The position numbers and the translations under genes were made by a program. A stretch of DNA of 64,000 nt from Leishmania donovani. Taxonomy: Eukaryota; Euglenozoa; Kinetoplastea; Trypanosomatida; Trypanosomatidae. The notes below the pieces were generated by a model that searched no databases, had not been told where the DNA came from, and saw only the letters and a program-made list of their open reading frames with translations. Shown one piece after another: positions 42,468 to 51,778 of this stretch (within the stretch, counting starts at the first letter, position 1; every line of letters starts with the position of its first letter). The stretch spans positions 777,437 to 841,436 of the forward strand of contig NC_018255.1 in the NCBI RefSeq assembly GCF_000227135.1, given 5' to 3'.

Positions 42468-44204
42468 TCACTGCCGCTGCTGGGCCAAGTACTGCTCGTA
42501 CATGCGTATCTTCTCCCCCATCTCCTTCACCACCTGATCATCCTCCGAGTACACGCCGGTCTCCAAGAGCTTCTCGCGATTCATTTTCAGCTGTTGCACA
42601 AATGTCTCCATGTCACGCCGTGCCGCTGCCGACTTCGCGGCGCTCGACGTGTCATCCAGCGGTGCATCCCTGGCGAGCACAAACTCCTCTGGCGTTGGTG
42701 AGATGTGTGGTGGATAAGCAGTGTCGGGTAGCGCCTCCTCGAGGCCGCGCTGCGCCGGGGCGAGTGGGGGAAGGGTACTGGCGCGCACAGACGGCAGTGA
42801 GGCAACGCCGTCCTCCTCGTCCGCGATCATGGATGTCGTCCAGGGCGGCAAGTCAATTAGAGGATAGGCGCTGTCGATAGAAGTGTCCCCCATGTCCACC
42901 ACAACGCTTGTCTCAGCGCCTGAATCACCCACTTGCGGCCTCCGCTGCGCATGTGGTGGCGACTTCCTCTGCAAATTGCACGAAACAGCAGAGACAGAGG
43001 ACGTCTCTAGTGTGGTGTCCTGACGGGAAGGGACACCTGTTGTAGGGTCGCCAGCGCTCTCCCCAGCGGTGATGGAAGTGGCGCACGTGCGTGCCTGCGG
43101 GGAAGCGTGGGAGTGGCAGCTGGTGTCGTGGACGGTCGAGTGAAGAGTCCCTGCAGGTCTCTCGACAATTGTGAAGGGATGGGGCCCTGGCCGTGAGGTT
43201 CGGTTGACCGCCGCTAGCCCAGCCGCCACCTCCTGTTTCAGCTCTGTCAACATTGCGTGAAAGTCATCTCGCTCTGCAACGCCGCTGGCTATGTTCCCCG
43301 CTGTTGTAGATGCGTCACCTTTGATAAAGCCACTTGGCAGAAAAGGTGCACTCAACGGCTGCTGCGGTTGCTGTAGCCGATGCGCATGTAGGGACTGTCT
43401 TCGCTTCGTTGGGCTCAGAGCCCCCTGTTCCTTGCGCAGACGCTCCCACTCGCGCGCCTGGCACTCCTCTCGAAGACGATGGTATTTGCGCATGACGATT
43501 GAGAGCTGCCGCTTGAGCTCGTGCAGCTGCTGCTCTAAGCTTGCCTGCGACTCTGCCAGGCGAGCCACATCCGCGCTTTTCTCTCGCAGCTGGCGCTGCG
43601 CCTCCGCCAGCTGTGTCTGCGAAAGACTCAGCGCGCACTCCTGCTCCCGAAGTCGCTGACCGTCTGTGTCGTTCTGCTCAGATAGGTAACGCGTCGCGCG
43701 TCGCCGGAGCAGATCGTACTCTTGCTGCGCCGAGCTTACTCGCTCCTGCAGCTGCAAAATGATGCGGTCCTTCTCTTGCAATCTTGCTTGAAGGCTGGAT
43801 TGGGCAAGCTGGGCCTCCTCACGGGTGCGGCGCGCCTGCTCTTCAGCGCGGGCGACGTACGCCTCATGCTGCTCTGCCACTTTCACTCGTTTCACATTGA
43901 AAGCAGCCTCGCGAGCATCCAGTTGAGCGGTGCGCTTTTCCAATGTCTCACTGGCCACCTGTAGGCGGTGCCCCATCGTCTCTAGCTCTTGGCGAAGCCG
44001 CTCCAGCTCCGCCATCTTTTTCTTCTCCGACTCTCGTGCCTCCTTGTGCAGGCGGCGTTCCAGCCGCTCCTTCGCCTGGCGCAGCTGTGCCTGGTATCGG
44101 AGCTGCTGTTGCGCCTTCCACACTTCAAGGTCGAAGGCGGCAGCATACTCATCAGTAGCGCGGATAGCGCTGTCCATCTTGACTTGAGGCGACGACGATG
44201 CCAT
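42468..44204 (-). CDS. CEP120-like coiled-coil protein
   Basis: 578 residues; M1 MASSSPQVKM or Met10. Residues ~18-260 are a long coiled coil rich in Arg/Glu/Gln. It opens with YAAAFDLEVWKAQQQLRYQ, which resembles the start of the C-terminal coiled coil of CEP120 (A-ALELEMWK). The extreme C-terminus, LLETGVYSEDDQVVKEMGEKIRMYEQ, resembles the TGVY-(x)2-D-(x)2-I-EL-(x)-R end I associate with CEP120/C2CD3-type centriolar proteins. The middle (~270-530) is Ser/Thr/Pro-rich and probably disordered. Unlike animal CEP120 there are no N-terminal C2 domains. A basal-body or flagellar role is inferred, not shown; a generic coiled-coil protein is the alternative. Confidence 0.6.
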   Translation of the reverse strand: MASSSPQVKMDSAIRATDEYAAAFDLEVWKAQQQLRYQAQLRQAKERLERRLHKEARESEKKKMAELERLRQELETMGHRLQVASETLEKRTAQLDAREAAFNVKRVKVAEQHEAYVARAEEQARRTREEAQLAQSSLQARLQEKDRIILQLQERVSSAQQEYDLLRRRATRYLSEQNDTDGQRLREQECALSLSQTQLAEAQRQLREKSADVARLAESQASLEQQLHELKRQLSIVMRKYHRLREECQAREWERLRKEQGALSPTKRRQSLHAHRLQQPQQPLSAPFLPSGFIKGDASTTAGNIASGVAERDDFHAMLTELKQEVAAGLAAVNRTSRPGPHPFTIVERPAGTLHSTVHDTSCHSHASPQARTCATSITAGESAGDPTTGVPSRQDTTLETSSVSAVSCNLQRKSPPHAQRRPQVGDSGAETSVVVDMGDTSIDSAYPLIDLPPWTTSMIADEEDGVASLPSVRASTLPPLAPAQRGLEEALPDTAYPPHISPTPEEFVLARDAPLDDTSSAAKSAAARRDMETFVQQLKMNREKLLETGVYSEDDQVVKEMGEKIRMYEQYLAQQRQ

Positions 44205-44281
44205 TGGCCTTGCTCAAAGGGTGCAAAGTCGCAATGAGCCAGTGCTGCACGGCACGCGACAGCGGAGCCTACTGGTCCGCG

Positions 44282-44303
44282 CTACGAAAAGGAAAAAAAA
44301 AGC
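44282..44303 (-). promoter_or_regulatory. Predicted trans-splicing signal of the CEP120-like gene
   Basis: The transcript reads CCGCTTTTTTTTTCCTTTTCGTAG here: a pyrimidine tract followed by the first AG at 44283-44282, about 78 bases before the ATG at 44204. Inference from sequence only. Confidence 0.45.
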
Positions 44304-45197
44304 GGTGGTGCCGAGATGAGTTTTGTATGGGATTCACTCTCGTGTTCTTTATTGATGGAAAAGCCTGCGACAATCGTCCTTGGCAGCACGAGAACGAGAG
44401 ATGTCCGCGACGCTACGTCACCAATAACACGACGGCAATGCCGGCTGCTGGCCAGTCACCGAAGAAAGAGAAGAAGCACGGCGTCTCGATGATGTGCGTA
44501 CGAAGAATGCGGAGGCGGCAGCAAACGATGTGCAGAGTGAGGAAAAAGAAGCGCGAGCAATGTTTGCCCGCAGCAACAAAAATCTGAGCGAGGCGATTCA
44601 GCAGAAGCTACAAATCTGTGGTCGTTCCTTTTTCCCCATCTCTTCTCCAGGCAAAGACAGAAGTGGAGGCAGCCGGAGAAGTCTGTCAAAGGCCACGACA
44701 AGAGCATAAGACCAGAGAGAGCAGGTTAGGCATCCCTTATCAGCACATACGCACACAAGAGCGCAGAGGCCCTGCTGAGGTCTGCTGTCGAGCAGCTGTG
44801 TCTCTTTGATCGTCCTCCACACCCCCCATCGCTTGTTCCACTAAAGCAACTTGCAGAGAAACAGCATGCCCTTCACCTGCTCACCCTCTAGCGCCCCACA
44901 CAGGGGGGACACACCTGCTGCAAGCGAAACGAAAAGGCGTACGTCTGCGGAAGCGGGGAAAGGAGTGTATACGTGTGTGTGTGTGTTTGTGGCGCTCCCT
45001 ATTTTTCGCGTACCCTTTGCAGCCACACACACACACACACACAGTGCACGGGGGAGAAAAAGGAGCGAAAAAGACCAACGACAAGGCGGGCTGGGGAAAA
45101 GCAAAGCGTCAGGCTGAATGCGCGCAGCGAGAAGAGAAGCAGCAGACAGGACCTCTTGCACGCACGTGCCACATTTGCACCGCTGACGCGCAGGCGC
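44304..45197. other. Spacer between the GRIM-19-like and CEP120-like genes
   Basis: No gene is recognised. GT run near 44973-44990 and CA run near 45024-45042. Confidence 0.5.
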
Positions 45198-45719
45198 TTA
45201 GAAGTAGCCGACAGACCAGTTGTAGCTACCCATCGGGCCGCCGTACTTCACGTAAGGGTGCATGAGGACGTCGTGCAGCGGCGGGCGCCAGACGTCGTTG
45301 TGGTAAAAGAACTTGCGGAACTCCGACGTGAGACCAACGTAGCCCTTGTCGATGAGGTTCTCCTTCTCGTAGCGGTAGCGCTTGTAGCCTGTAATGAAGC
45401 AGCGCAGGTTCACCTCGGCGGTCTGGTATGGGAGATGTGCGGCTTGGCGTTCCGCAAACTCAATCATCATCTCCATGTTGTAGCGCTCACGCTCTGGGCG
45501 CACCCACGCGCCAAAGATGGAGATGCCAGCGACGATGGCAATCACGGTGCGGCCCGTGAACCAGCGCTTACCATACACTGGGTACACACGAACAGCCGGG
45601 TACCCGCCAGGAATCACGCGCTCCTGACGGTAGGCCTGACCGCTAAACCACGTGTAAAACGCCTTTGTGTCCGTCGGAACGGGGTCACGCACCAACCGGC
45701 GAACTGTACTGCTCAACAT
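45198..45719 (-). CDS. GRIM-19/NDUFA13-like subunit of mitochondrial complex I
   Basis: 173 residues. Alignment by eye to human GRIM-19 (B16.6): PGGYPAVRV at 37-45 matches PGGYGPIDY; a single membrane helix at ~57-74 (GRTVIAIVAGISIFGAW) matches its helix; then RPERERYNMEMMIEFAERQAAHLP matches [21 protein letters not shown], and later FFYHNDVWRPPLHDVL matches VFHTTRWVPPLIGELY. The order and spacing are preserved. It would be an accessory subunit anchored in the inner mitochondrial membrane. The N-terminal 30 residues are Arg-containing and could help targeting. Identity is low, as usual for trypanosomatid complex I subunits, so the call rests on the motif order. Confidence 0.75.
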   Translation of the reverse strand: MLSSTVRRLVRDPVPTDTKAFYTWFSGQAYRQERVIPGGYPAVRVYPVYGKRWFTGRTVIAIVAGISIFGAWVRPERERYNMEMMIEFAERQAAHLPYQTAEVNLRCFITGYKRYRYEKENLIDKGYVGLTSEFRKFFYHNDVWRPPLHDVLMHPYVKYGGPMGSYNWSVGYF

Positions 45720-45754
45720 GATGACGTAACAGAGATGTATAGTAAGCCGCTAAC

Positions 45755-45798
45755 CTGCGCCCACACGAGGTGCGCACAACAGAAGAGAAAAAAAACTT
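45755..45798 (-). promoter_or_regulatory. Predicted trans-splicing signal of the GRIM-19-like gene
   Basis: The transcript has a TTTTTTTTCTCTTCTG tract (45780-45797), and the first AG lies at 45756-45755, about 36 bases before the ATG at 45719. Inference from sequence only. Confidence 0.4.
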
Positions 45799-46847
45799 CC
45801 GTTCCTATGATGGATGATGACGAGGTGTGTGTTTGTGTGGTGAGGCTGTCTAGCTCGCCCCTGCTGCTACTGCAAGTGCTGCTGCTACTACTAGGGGAGT
45901 GAGGTCTTCTATACTAGGTTCTCCCCCTTGTTCGACAGCTTCTACGAGAAGGTGGTGGATGGGAGCAGTGACTGCAGCTCTGCCGATAAACGAGGTGCAC
46001 GGCTACTGCAGGAATTATGAAAGCCGGAGGGGGAGGGGCTTTTGCCGGGTGTGTTAGCGTGTGTGAGTAGGGTACGGTAGAGGGGGAAAAGAGAGAGCGC
46101 GGAAGCAGTTCATTGACGACCAAAGCGTGCAAACCCGAAGGCGACGAATCAAAAAGAGGAGCGAGCCGGAAGTGCGGCAGCATTCACGCAGCAACGAGCG
46201 CGACCTGAACGAAGCATGAAACAAGGCAACAATTTCGGAAGCAGACAACAGGGGCATTCAGCTGCTCGGGTAGCAGTTGCTCCTCGCGTGCGCGGCGGAA
46301 GGCGTGCACAAGCCTAAAGAGAAGAGGTGCACACAAGTAGCACTCCATAGGCGCTTGCTACTGTTTTGTGTTCGTGCTTACGTGATGTGTGTGTGTGTGT
46401 GTGAGCGTGTGTAACCGAGGTGTTGAAGCAGACACGAAAAGGCACACTAGTGAATGGAAGAGGGAGAAAGGCGCCTCTTCCCACCCACCCCACACCACAC
46501 CACCCCCCTCTCCGCCTCGATCGCGCGAGGACCGAAAGCGCTGCGGCGTCACACACCAGCAAAAGAGTACGACTGCGGCATGCATATGATGCTGTGCACC
46601 ACAGTTTTACATACATCGACTAGTCTCTTCAGAGCACGAAACAACGAGGAGCTTGAGATGCAGACAGCAAGCCCTTGGCCTAGTCCTCCCTCCCCTGTCC
46701 TTTGGCTCTCCCACCGTCACACACAAAGAGCCACACACACACACACACACACACCGCCCCTCACTTCACTACTGAGTCTTTGCCCGCCTAAGGAAACAGC
46801 GAGTAGAGCAAAGGAAGAATAACGCGAAAGGTCAAAGACGTGCGTCC
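45799..46847. other. Spacer between DPCD and the GRIM-19-like gene
   Basis: CTG/CTA-type repeats near 45855-45895, a GT run near 46385-46402 and a CA run at ~46730-46754. No gene is recognised. Confidence 0.5.
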
Positions 46848-47546
46848 TTACTGCTGCTTGCAGTCCGGGCTGCTGTCATCGACGCGCTTCGAGGGCATTG
46901 ATGCCCGCTCCTTCCGCGCTGCAGCCTCTGCGGTCAGCACAGACAGAGGCTTCTTGTACTGAATAATAAGTGTCTGATGCTGCACATCGTAGGAAAGGTG
47001 CGCGCTCTCCAATGGAATGCGGGCGCGCTCTAGGTCAGGGATGGCAAGCCTCTTGAAGTACTTCCTGTTTGACGTGCGCACTACGATCTTGCCGACGCTG
47101 TCCCCATCTTCGCGCTCAACCGCGACGGAGAACACGTCTTTCGGGTACGGGAGATTTCGGATTCGCACCACGTAGCTCTCCTTTGTGTCCTGTCGCACCA
47201 CCACCGGACTTCCGCTCGACTCAGCAATCAAGGCCCGATCCAGGTTGCGCGATGGCGCCTCAGTGCCAACCTCTATAGACCACTCAGAAAAGCCGCCAAG
47301 GGCATTGCGGGTACGGCGCTTTCTCAGCAGCAGGGAATCTGTCACCACGTCGTACTCTTCAACGAGCTCGCTCCCATCGGTGAATTTGGACGTGATGTGC
47401 TTACGATCCCCGCGTATTACAGACGACTTGGGTTCTGCGAGCATTTGGTTGAGCTGGCCGTGCACAGAGTATTCTGAGAACAGATTAAGATGTTGAGTAC
47501 GCTTTCTGTGGGTATGAGAGCCGGATGAAGCACTCGTGAGCTCCAC
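46848..47546 (-). CDS. DPCD: DPCD homologue
   Basis: 232 residues, close to the ~200 of the human protein. It is colinear with human DPCD over nearly its full length: SKFTDGSELVEEYD at 53-66, then a Leu-rich strand and NALGGFSEWSIEVG at 81-94, VVVRQDTKESYVVRIRNLPYPKDVFSV at 115-141 (the highly conserved core), IVVRTSNRKYFKRLAIPDLER, and a closing LSYDVQHQTLIIQYKKP. DPCD was named from a mouse primary ciliary dyskinesia deletion and acts with the R2TP chaperone (RUVBL1/2) in dynein-related assembly, according to the literature as I recall it. In a flagellate it most likely supports axoneme assembly in the cytosol. A possible extra ~30 N-terminal residues precede the conserved part. Confidence 0.95.
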   Translation of the reverse strand: MELTSASSGSHTHRKRTQHLNLFSEYSVHGQLNQMLAEPKSSVIRGDRKHITSKFTDGSELVEEYDVVTDSLLLRKRRTRNALGGFSEWSIEVGTEAPSRNLDRALIAESSGSPVVVRQDTKESYVVRIRNLPYPKDVFSVAVEREDGDSVGKIVVRTSNRKYFKRLAIPDLERARIPLESAHLSYDVQHQTLIIQYKKPLSVLTAEAAARKERASMPSKRVDDSSPDCKQQ

Positions 47547-47590
47547 ACAATCCCATTGAAGCCCAGTTGCCGTGGGAGTGGGGCTGGAGG

Positions 47591-47615
47591 CTGAACAAAA
47601 AAGGAAGAGAGAACT
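47591..47615 (-). promoter_or_regulatory. Predicted trans-splicing signal of DPCD
   Basis: Transcript tract TTCTCTCTTCCTTTTTTG (47594-47613), followed by the first AG at 47592-47591, about 45 bases before the DPCD ATG. Confidence 0.45.
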
Positions 47616-48168
47616 GCAGCGTTCCCTCGCCCGATGGCGGCCTCTATGCTCTATACACGAGTGTTAAAGTGTTGTCCTTTGCTTTTTAGGTGTATGTATG
47701 TGCGCGTGCGTGTACGTACTTACTTAGGAGCAAGCTTCTACCCTTTGATACAGCGTGGCTGCGAGTTCCTCTCCTTTGCCTTTCTTGAGTGTCCTTCCCT
47801 CGAAAGTGGAGGGTATGGCTGTAGCCGGCGGCGGCAGCAGCAGCAGGCACCCAAGCAGGCGTTTTGTTGTTCGCGGCGAAACAAAAAGCGTGAGAGATGC
47901 AAAAAAAAAGGGCGTGAAGGTGGCATGAGAGAAAGATACAGTACCTCAGCGGTGGGTTGCCTAAGAGAATGCTCACTGCTCACGGACGACGAAGAGACAG
48001 CTGACATCGCGCGCTCTGACTCCTCCAGTGCAAGAAAGGAGGGAAGAGGAAGAGCGCACTCCTCTCATTCGCATCGGGCTGCTCGTTGAGTGAGCTTTCG
48101 CTTGTAGCGCCTTGACTTGCTGAGTGAATTTCCTTTTTTCACCTGCTGTGTATGTGCAAACCCTTTTG
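47616..48168. other. Spacer between the adenylation-ankyrin gene and DPCD
   Basis: GC-rich in part, with a CAG/GGC patch near 47827-47850 and an A run at 47901-47909. No gene is recognised. Confidence 0.5.
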
Positions 48169-51100
48169 CTATTCTGTCGCAGAAGCTTCACCCACTGAGG
48201 GTGCCAGAATATCGCACAGTCGCTTAATACGATGGTCCGTCGGGTGCAGACGCCTCGCTATCTCGTGAAGAGTCTCGTAGGCCAGGTACGTCTTTTTGCG
48301 TGCCAGTCGCGTAAAGCGAGCCGTCTCATTGCCTGGGCAGCGTCTCCGCTTCGCGCCCACATCGTTCGGCTCTGGAGCCCTGGTGGCCGCTGCGGCGGAG
48401 ATAGTGGTTGCCGAAGAGGTACAGTACAACGCCATCTCCTCCAGCACCGCTGTGTGCCCATTCAAAACGGCCCAGTGCGCCGGCGTCCGCTGCCACTTGT
48501 CTCTCGTATCTATTTTCAGACCGTATTGGCGAAGAAGACGAGCCGTCTCAGCGTTGCCGCTACGTGCCGCGAAGTGCAATAGTGACTGCTGACGGGCGTC
48601 ACGGCAATGAACCACAGCCTGATCGTGCTCTAGCAGACGCCGAAGAATAGCGGCGGACCTGCTTGCCGCCAAATGAGCAGCAGTCACGCCATCCAGCGTC
48701 ACGGCGGTAAGCCTGGCACCGTGCTGCAACAGCACCTCCACCACACGCAATGTCGCCAATTCCTGCTCCAGCGAGCAGCAACTCGCAACAGCCACATGCA
48801 GGGGAGTGGTACAGCGGTGTTCTCGACGGTTGTGTCCGTTGACGTCGGCGAGGCCATGGCGAAGAAGGCGGTCAGCAATCCCGGCGCACTGAACGGCAAC
48901 TACTTCACGGAAAAGGGAATCAGCAGCTGCCTCTGCAGGGCTGAGAACTTGCGGAGGTTGCAAAAGGAGTGGCAACGCCGTCACTGTCTCGCCGTTCTCC
49001 GGCTTCGACTCACCATTAAGAGGAGCTTTTGCCCACGCCTCGCGCAAAGCCTGCACATAGTCGCCGAAGCGGGGGTGCTGGAGCAACACGCAGGGCTGGA
49101 AAGGAGGAGGCAGCCTACCATGCTCGTCGATCCCGGCATCGGAGCCGGCGTGGAGCCCGAGATACACGGCGCGGCTGAGCTTTAGAGCACCAAGCGAGTC
49201 ACCCCCGGCGTGAAGGTAGTGAGTGTCACAGCGAACCGGCATACCCAGCATCCTTTGCCACACAGACTGCACTACTCTGTAGAGCTCATCCTCCTCTCTG
49301 CAGCAGCCATCATTTTTTTCATTGAGCTGAGCATCAAGCTCTTCTTGTTGCTCTTGGACAGCGTCGACGGCAAGCTGGGTGCGGCTCACCTTGCCCGTCG
49401 GCGTCTGCGGCAAGGAAGCTCCGTTGGTGAACAACAGCCAGCGACGCGGCACCATGAAAGAGGGCAGGTGCAGCGCAAGCAGTTCCTGCAACGCGGCAGC
49501 CACGCCCTCCCTGTGATCTCTCAAGAGTCCCCCATCGACAACGTCTGTCAGCACAACCGCCGCACCAATGGCTGGTGTGCCTGACGCGGATTGCACGCAA
49601 AAGCAGGCGCACTGCGAAAAAAGACCAGCTAGCGCCCGCTGAACGGTGCCCTCCACCTCCTCCAAAGCCACGCGTTGACCGTTCAACTTCATCTCCCAGT
49701 CCCGACGACCACGCAGCTCCAGATCCGGCGGACCTCCCTCACCTGTCGAAACAAGTCGCCCGATATCCCCTGTGCGAAAGAAGCGCTCGCCAGTGGCGGC
49801 GTCGCAGCCGAAGGGTGACGACGTGCTATCCTCCGCGTATCCACAGCACACTTGATCTCCGCAAAGGACAACTTCCCCGTAGTCGTCGCCTGCAGACTCA
49901 CCAAGCTCCTGGAGCAAGCCTTCTTCCAATGCGAAAGCGTCGCTGTCGCCGAGAAGCACGTCGGATGCAGCATCCAGCCTTTGGACACGAACCCGTGTGC
50001 CCACCCCGGGACCGCACTTCACGTGCTCTGCCCTTGTGCCTGGAAAAACGCGCCACACCGACTGGTATATGGTGGCCTCAGTCACGCCGTAGATGTTGTA
50101 CAGCTCTGCCCTGTCAGCCCAGGTGCTGATCAGCGCCTGAGACATGCGTTCACCGCCGAGAAACACCTTCATTGGAGCAGTCGAGGAAGGGAGCACCGAC
50201 AGTAGATGACCAGCGGTGGTGAGAGAAGACCAAACCGCTGGAGTGCTCACCACGTGAGTCGGTTGCACGCAGGCCAGCAGCGGCGCAGCCTGGCCGTTGA
50301 GGAGGTCCTCCTGAGTGCATGTGTAGAAGATGCTGTGAGGCGTGCAGAGCCCCACGAGCATGTCACCGATAGACGGATCAAAGAACGGGGAGGAGAGGCA
50401 AAAGAAGCGACAGCATGCATCGCCCACGGCGAGGCCATCCTTATCGAGAATGAAGCGCTGCAGGTATGCTCGCAGATTGCCTCGCGAGGCTACTACACAC
50501 TTTGGGTCCCCTGTTGAGCCGGAGGTGTATATGTAGTAGGCGACGCGGCTGTCGTCTACATGTACCACCGGCAGCCGCGTCGGTGTCGCGGTGCCCACCT
50601 CCGCCATCTGGAGTTTTCCGTTGCAAGCGCTGTTCTCTTCTGCCGAGAGCGCCTCGTGAAGCAACGACGAGATATCTTCCGAGCGCAGCTTGCAGCGCGG
50701 CCTCCGACGTTGCTCCAGCCGCTGCAGTCGCAAGGGTGGATCATCTGGGCGAAACAGGCAAAAAGTCCAGCCCATGCACAAGCAGACGCTTTCCACCAAG
50801 CATGTGTAGAAGGTCTCTTGACTGTAAACCCCAACATCACACTCATCCTCCGCACCACGCTCATCACCCGGCGTGCCGTGTGCCCCCCCCGCAAGTGGTA
50901 ATGAACGCCGATCGTGCGAGGAGGTGATGATCCGCCGCTTCAGCAGCTCCACGAACGCACACCATGCTCGTTTGGTCACGCGCTCCGCAGTGATGGACGC
51001 CTCGCTGCCATCGACGGCACCGCTACTGCCTTCTAGTCGCGCCGCCTTCGAGTAGCCGCAGTGGCGGTGCCGGAGAAGTGCGAACATCACCTCGTCGTCA

Positions 51101-51180
51101 CCGCGCTCTTCCAATGCTGCAGGTATGCAGGCGGATAGCGTGGCGCCATCGCCCACACACACCGGGACGTTCGAGCTCAT
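48169..51180 (-). CDS. Adenylation (AMP-binding) - carrier protein - ankyrin repeat protein
   Basis: 1003 residues with three parts. Adenylation domain, ~205-605: A3 YTSGSTGDPK at 218-227, A4 FFDPS at 266-270 with the Asp typical of amino-acid-activating enzymes, A5 YGVTEAT at 364-370, A7 RTGDIGRL at 469-476, A8 RRDWEMKLNGQRVALEEVE at 492-510, A10 PQTPTGKVSR at 591-600 with the catalytic Lys597. Carrier domain, ~630-710: HAGGDSLGALKL with the phosphopantetheine-bearing Ser662. Ankyrin repeats, ~790-925 (TTPLHVAVAS, GVTAAHLAAS, QSLLHFAARSGN, RTPAHWAVLNGH). All catalytic residues are present. The A-domain most resembles AASDH/ACSF4, an animal enzyme with A domain, carrier and PQQ-like propeller; here ankyrins take the propeller's place. 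No condensation, reductase or thioesterase domain. The N-terminal ~200 residues hold a weak A-domain start with insertions. The substrate is unknown. Confidence 0.9.
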   Translation of the reverse strand: MSSNVPVCVGDGATLSACIPAALEERGDDEVMFALLRHRHCGYSKAARLEGSSGAVDGSEASITAERVTKRAWCAFVELLKRRIITSSHDRRSLPLAGGAHGTPGDERGAEDECDVGVYSQETFYTCLVESVCLCMGWTFCLFRPDDPPLRLQRLEQRRRPRCKLRSEDISSLLHEALSAEENSACNGKLQMAEVGTATPTRLPVVHVDDSRVAYYIYTSGSTGDPKCVVASRGNLRAYLQRFILDKDGLAVGDACCRFFCLSSPFFDPSIGDMLVGLCTPHSIFYTCTQEDLLNGQAAPLLACVQPTHVVSTPAVWSSLTTAGHLLSVLPSSTAPMKVFLGGERMSQALISTWADRAELYNIYGVTEATIYQSVWRVFPGTRAEHVKCGPGVGTRVRVQRLDAASDVLLGDSDAFALEEGLLQELGESAGDDYGEVVLCGDQVCCGYAEDSTSSPFGCDAATGERFFRTGDIGRLVSTGEGGPPDLELRGRRDWEMKLNGQRVALEEVEGTVQRALAGLFSQCACFCVQSASGTPAIGAAVVLTDVVDGGLLRDHREGVAAALQELLALHLPSFMVPRRWLLFTNGASLPQTPTGKVSRTQLAVDAVQEQQEELDAQLNEKNDGCCREEDELYRVVQSVWQRMLGMPVRCDTHYLHAGGDSLGALKLSRAVYLGLHAGSDAGIDEHGRLPPPFQPCVLLQHPRFGDYVQALREAWAKAPLNGESKPENGETVTALPLLLQPPQVLSPAEAAADSLFREVVAVQCAGIADRLLRHGLADVNGHNRREHRCTTPLHVAVASCCSLEQELATLRVVEVLLQHGARLTAVTLDGVTAAHLAASRSAAILRRLLEHDQAVVHCRDARQQSLLHFAARSGNAETARLLRQYGLKIDTRDKWQRTPAHWAVLNGHTAVLEEMALYCTSSATTISAAAATRAPEPNDVGAKRRRCPGNETARFTRLARKKTYLAYETLHEIARRLHPTDHRIKRLCDILAPSVGEASATE

Positions 51181-51225
51181 TCATGCATCACTCGTGATGC
51201 CTAGATCAGCGCCAGCTCCTCCTAC

Positions 51226-51564
51226 TCACCAAAAGGAATAAAAGAGCAAGCATATAAGCAAAGAAGGAGATAGTATGAATTGAAAAGAGTTCGCAGTACG
51301 CCATTCAGTCTTCCCACTCACGGGCCCCGGACTGAAAGCCGCATCTCTCGTGTGCTTACAGGAGTGGTCAAGGGGGGCACAGAGGTTGACCTGCAGAGTG
51401 GTAATCGCAGCACAGCGGCTTTGCAGGCTTGCACTAACGCTGTGCGCTGCCACACATCTGGCGGCGAAGAGATATTCCTCCCCTCTTGGAATGCGCTCGC
51501 GAAATGCAGCCTGGCCTGAAGCTGAGTAGCCTGGTTCTTCTGAGCTTGTTGACAGGCGAGACAT
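51226..51564 (-). CDS. Possible small tail-anchored protein
   Basis: 112 residues between the AC19 stop and the adenylation-ankyrin start, with 45 bases to the next gene's ATG. Codon and amino-acid composition look normal (GQAAFRERIPRGEEYLFAAR, SASLQSRCAAITTLQVNL) until a strongly hydrophobic C-terminus (FILSPSLLICLLFYSFW). That arrangement would fit a tail-anchored membrane protein. No family is recognised. The frame may instead be 5'UTR of the downstream gene; such a short gap to the next ATG leaves little space for a splice signal, which argues against it. Confidence 0.35.
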   Translation of the reverse strand: MSRLSTSSEEPGYSASGQAAFRERIPRGEEYLFAARCVAAHSVSASLQSRCAAITTLQVNLCAPLDHSCKHTRDAAFSPGPVSGKTEWRTANSFQFILSPSLLICLLFYSFW

Positions 51565-51778
51565 ACGAAAACAGGTCGATTACTGTGTACTATCTTAAGC
51601 GGACTGTGGGGGTGAATTAGGCGGGAAGAAACACCCAAACGGCATCACCTGCTGCTTCAAATGGCTCTTGGGGGAGGCAACAGCGGGGGAGAGCAAAGGA
51701 GGCAGACCACTTGCACCTGGTAGCCTTTGTCCTTCACCCAAAGCTAAAGCTGTTGTTTGCCACAACACGACATGGGCT

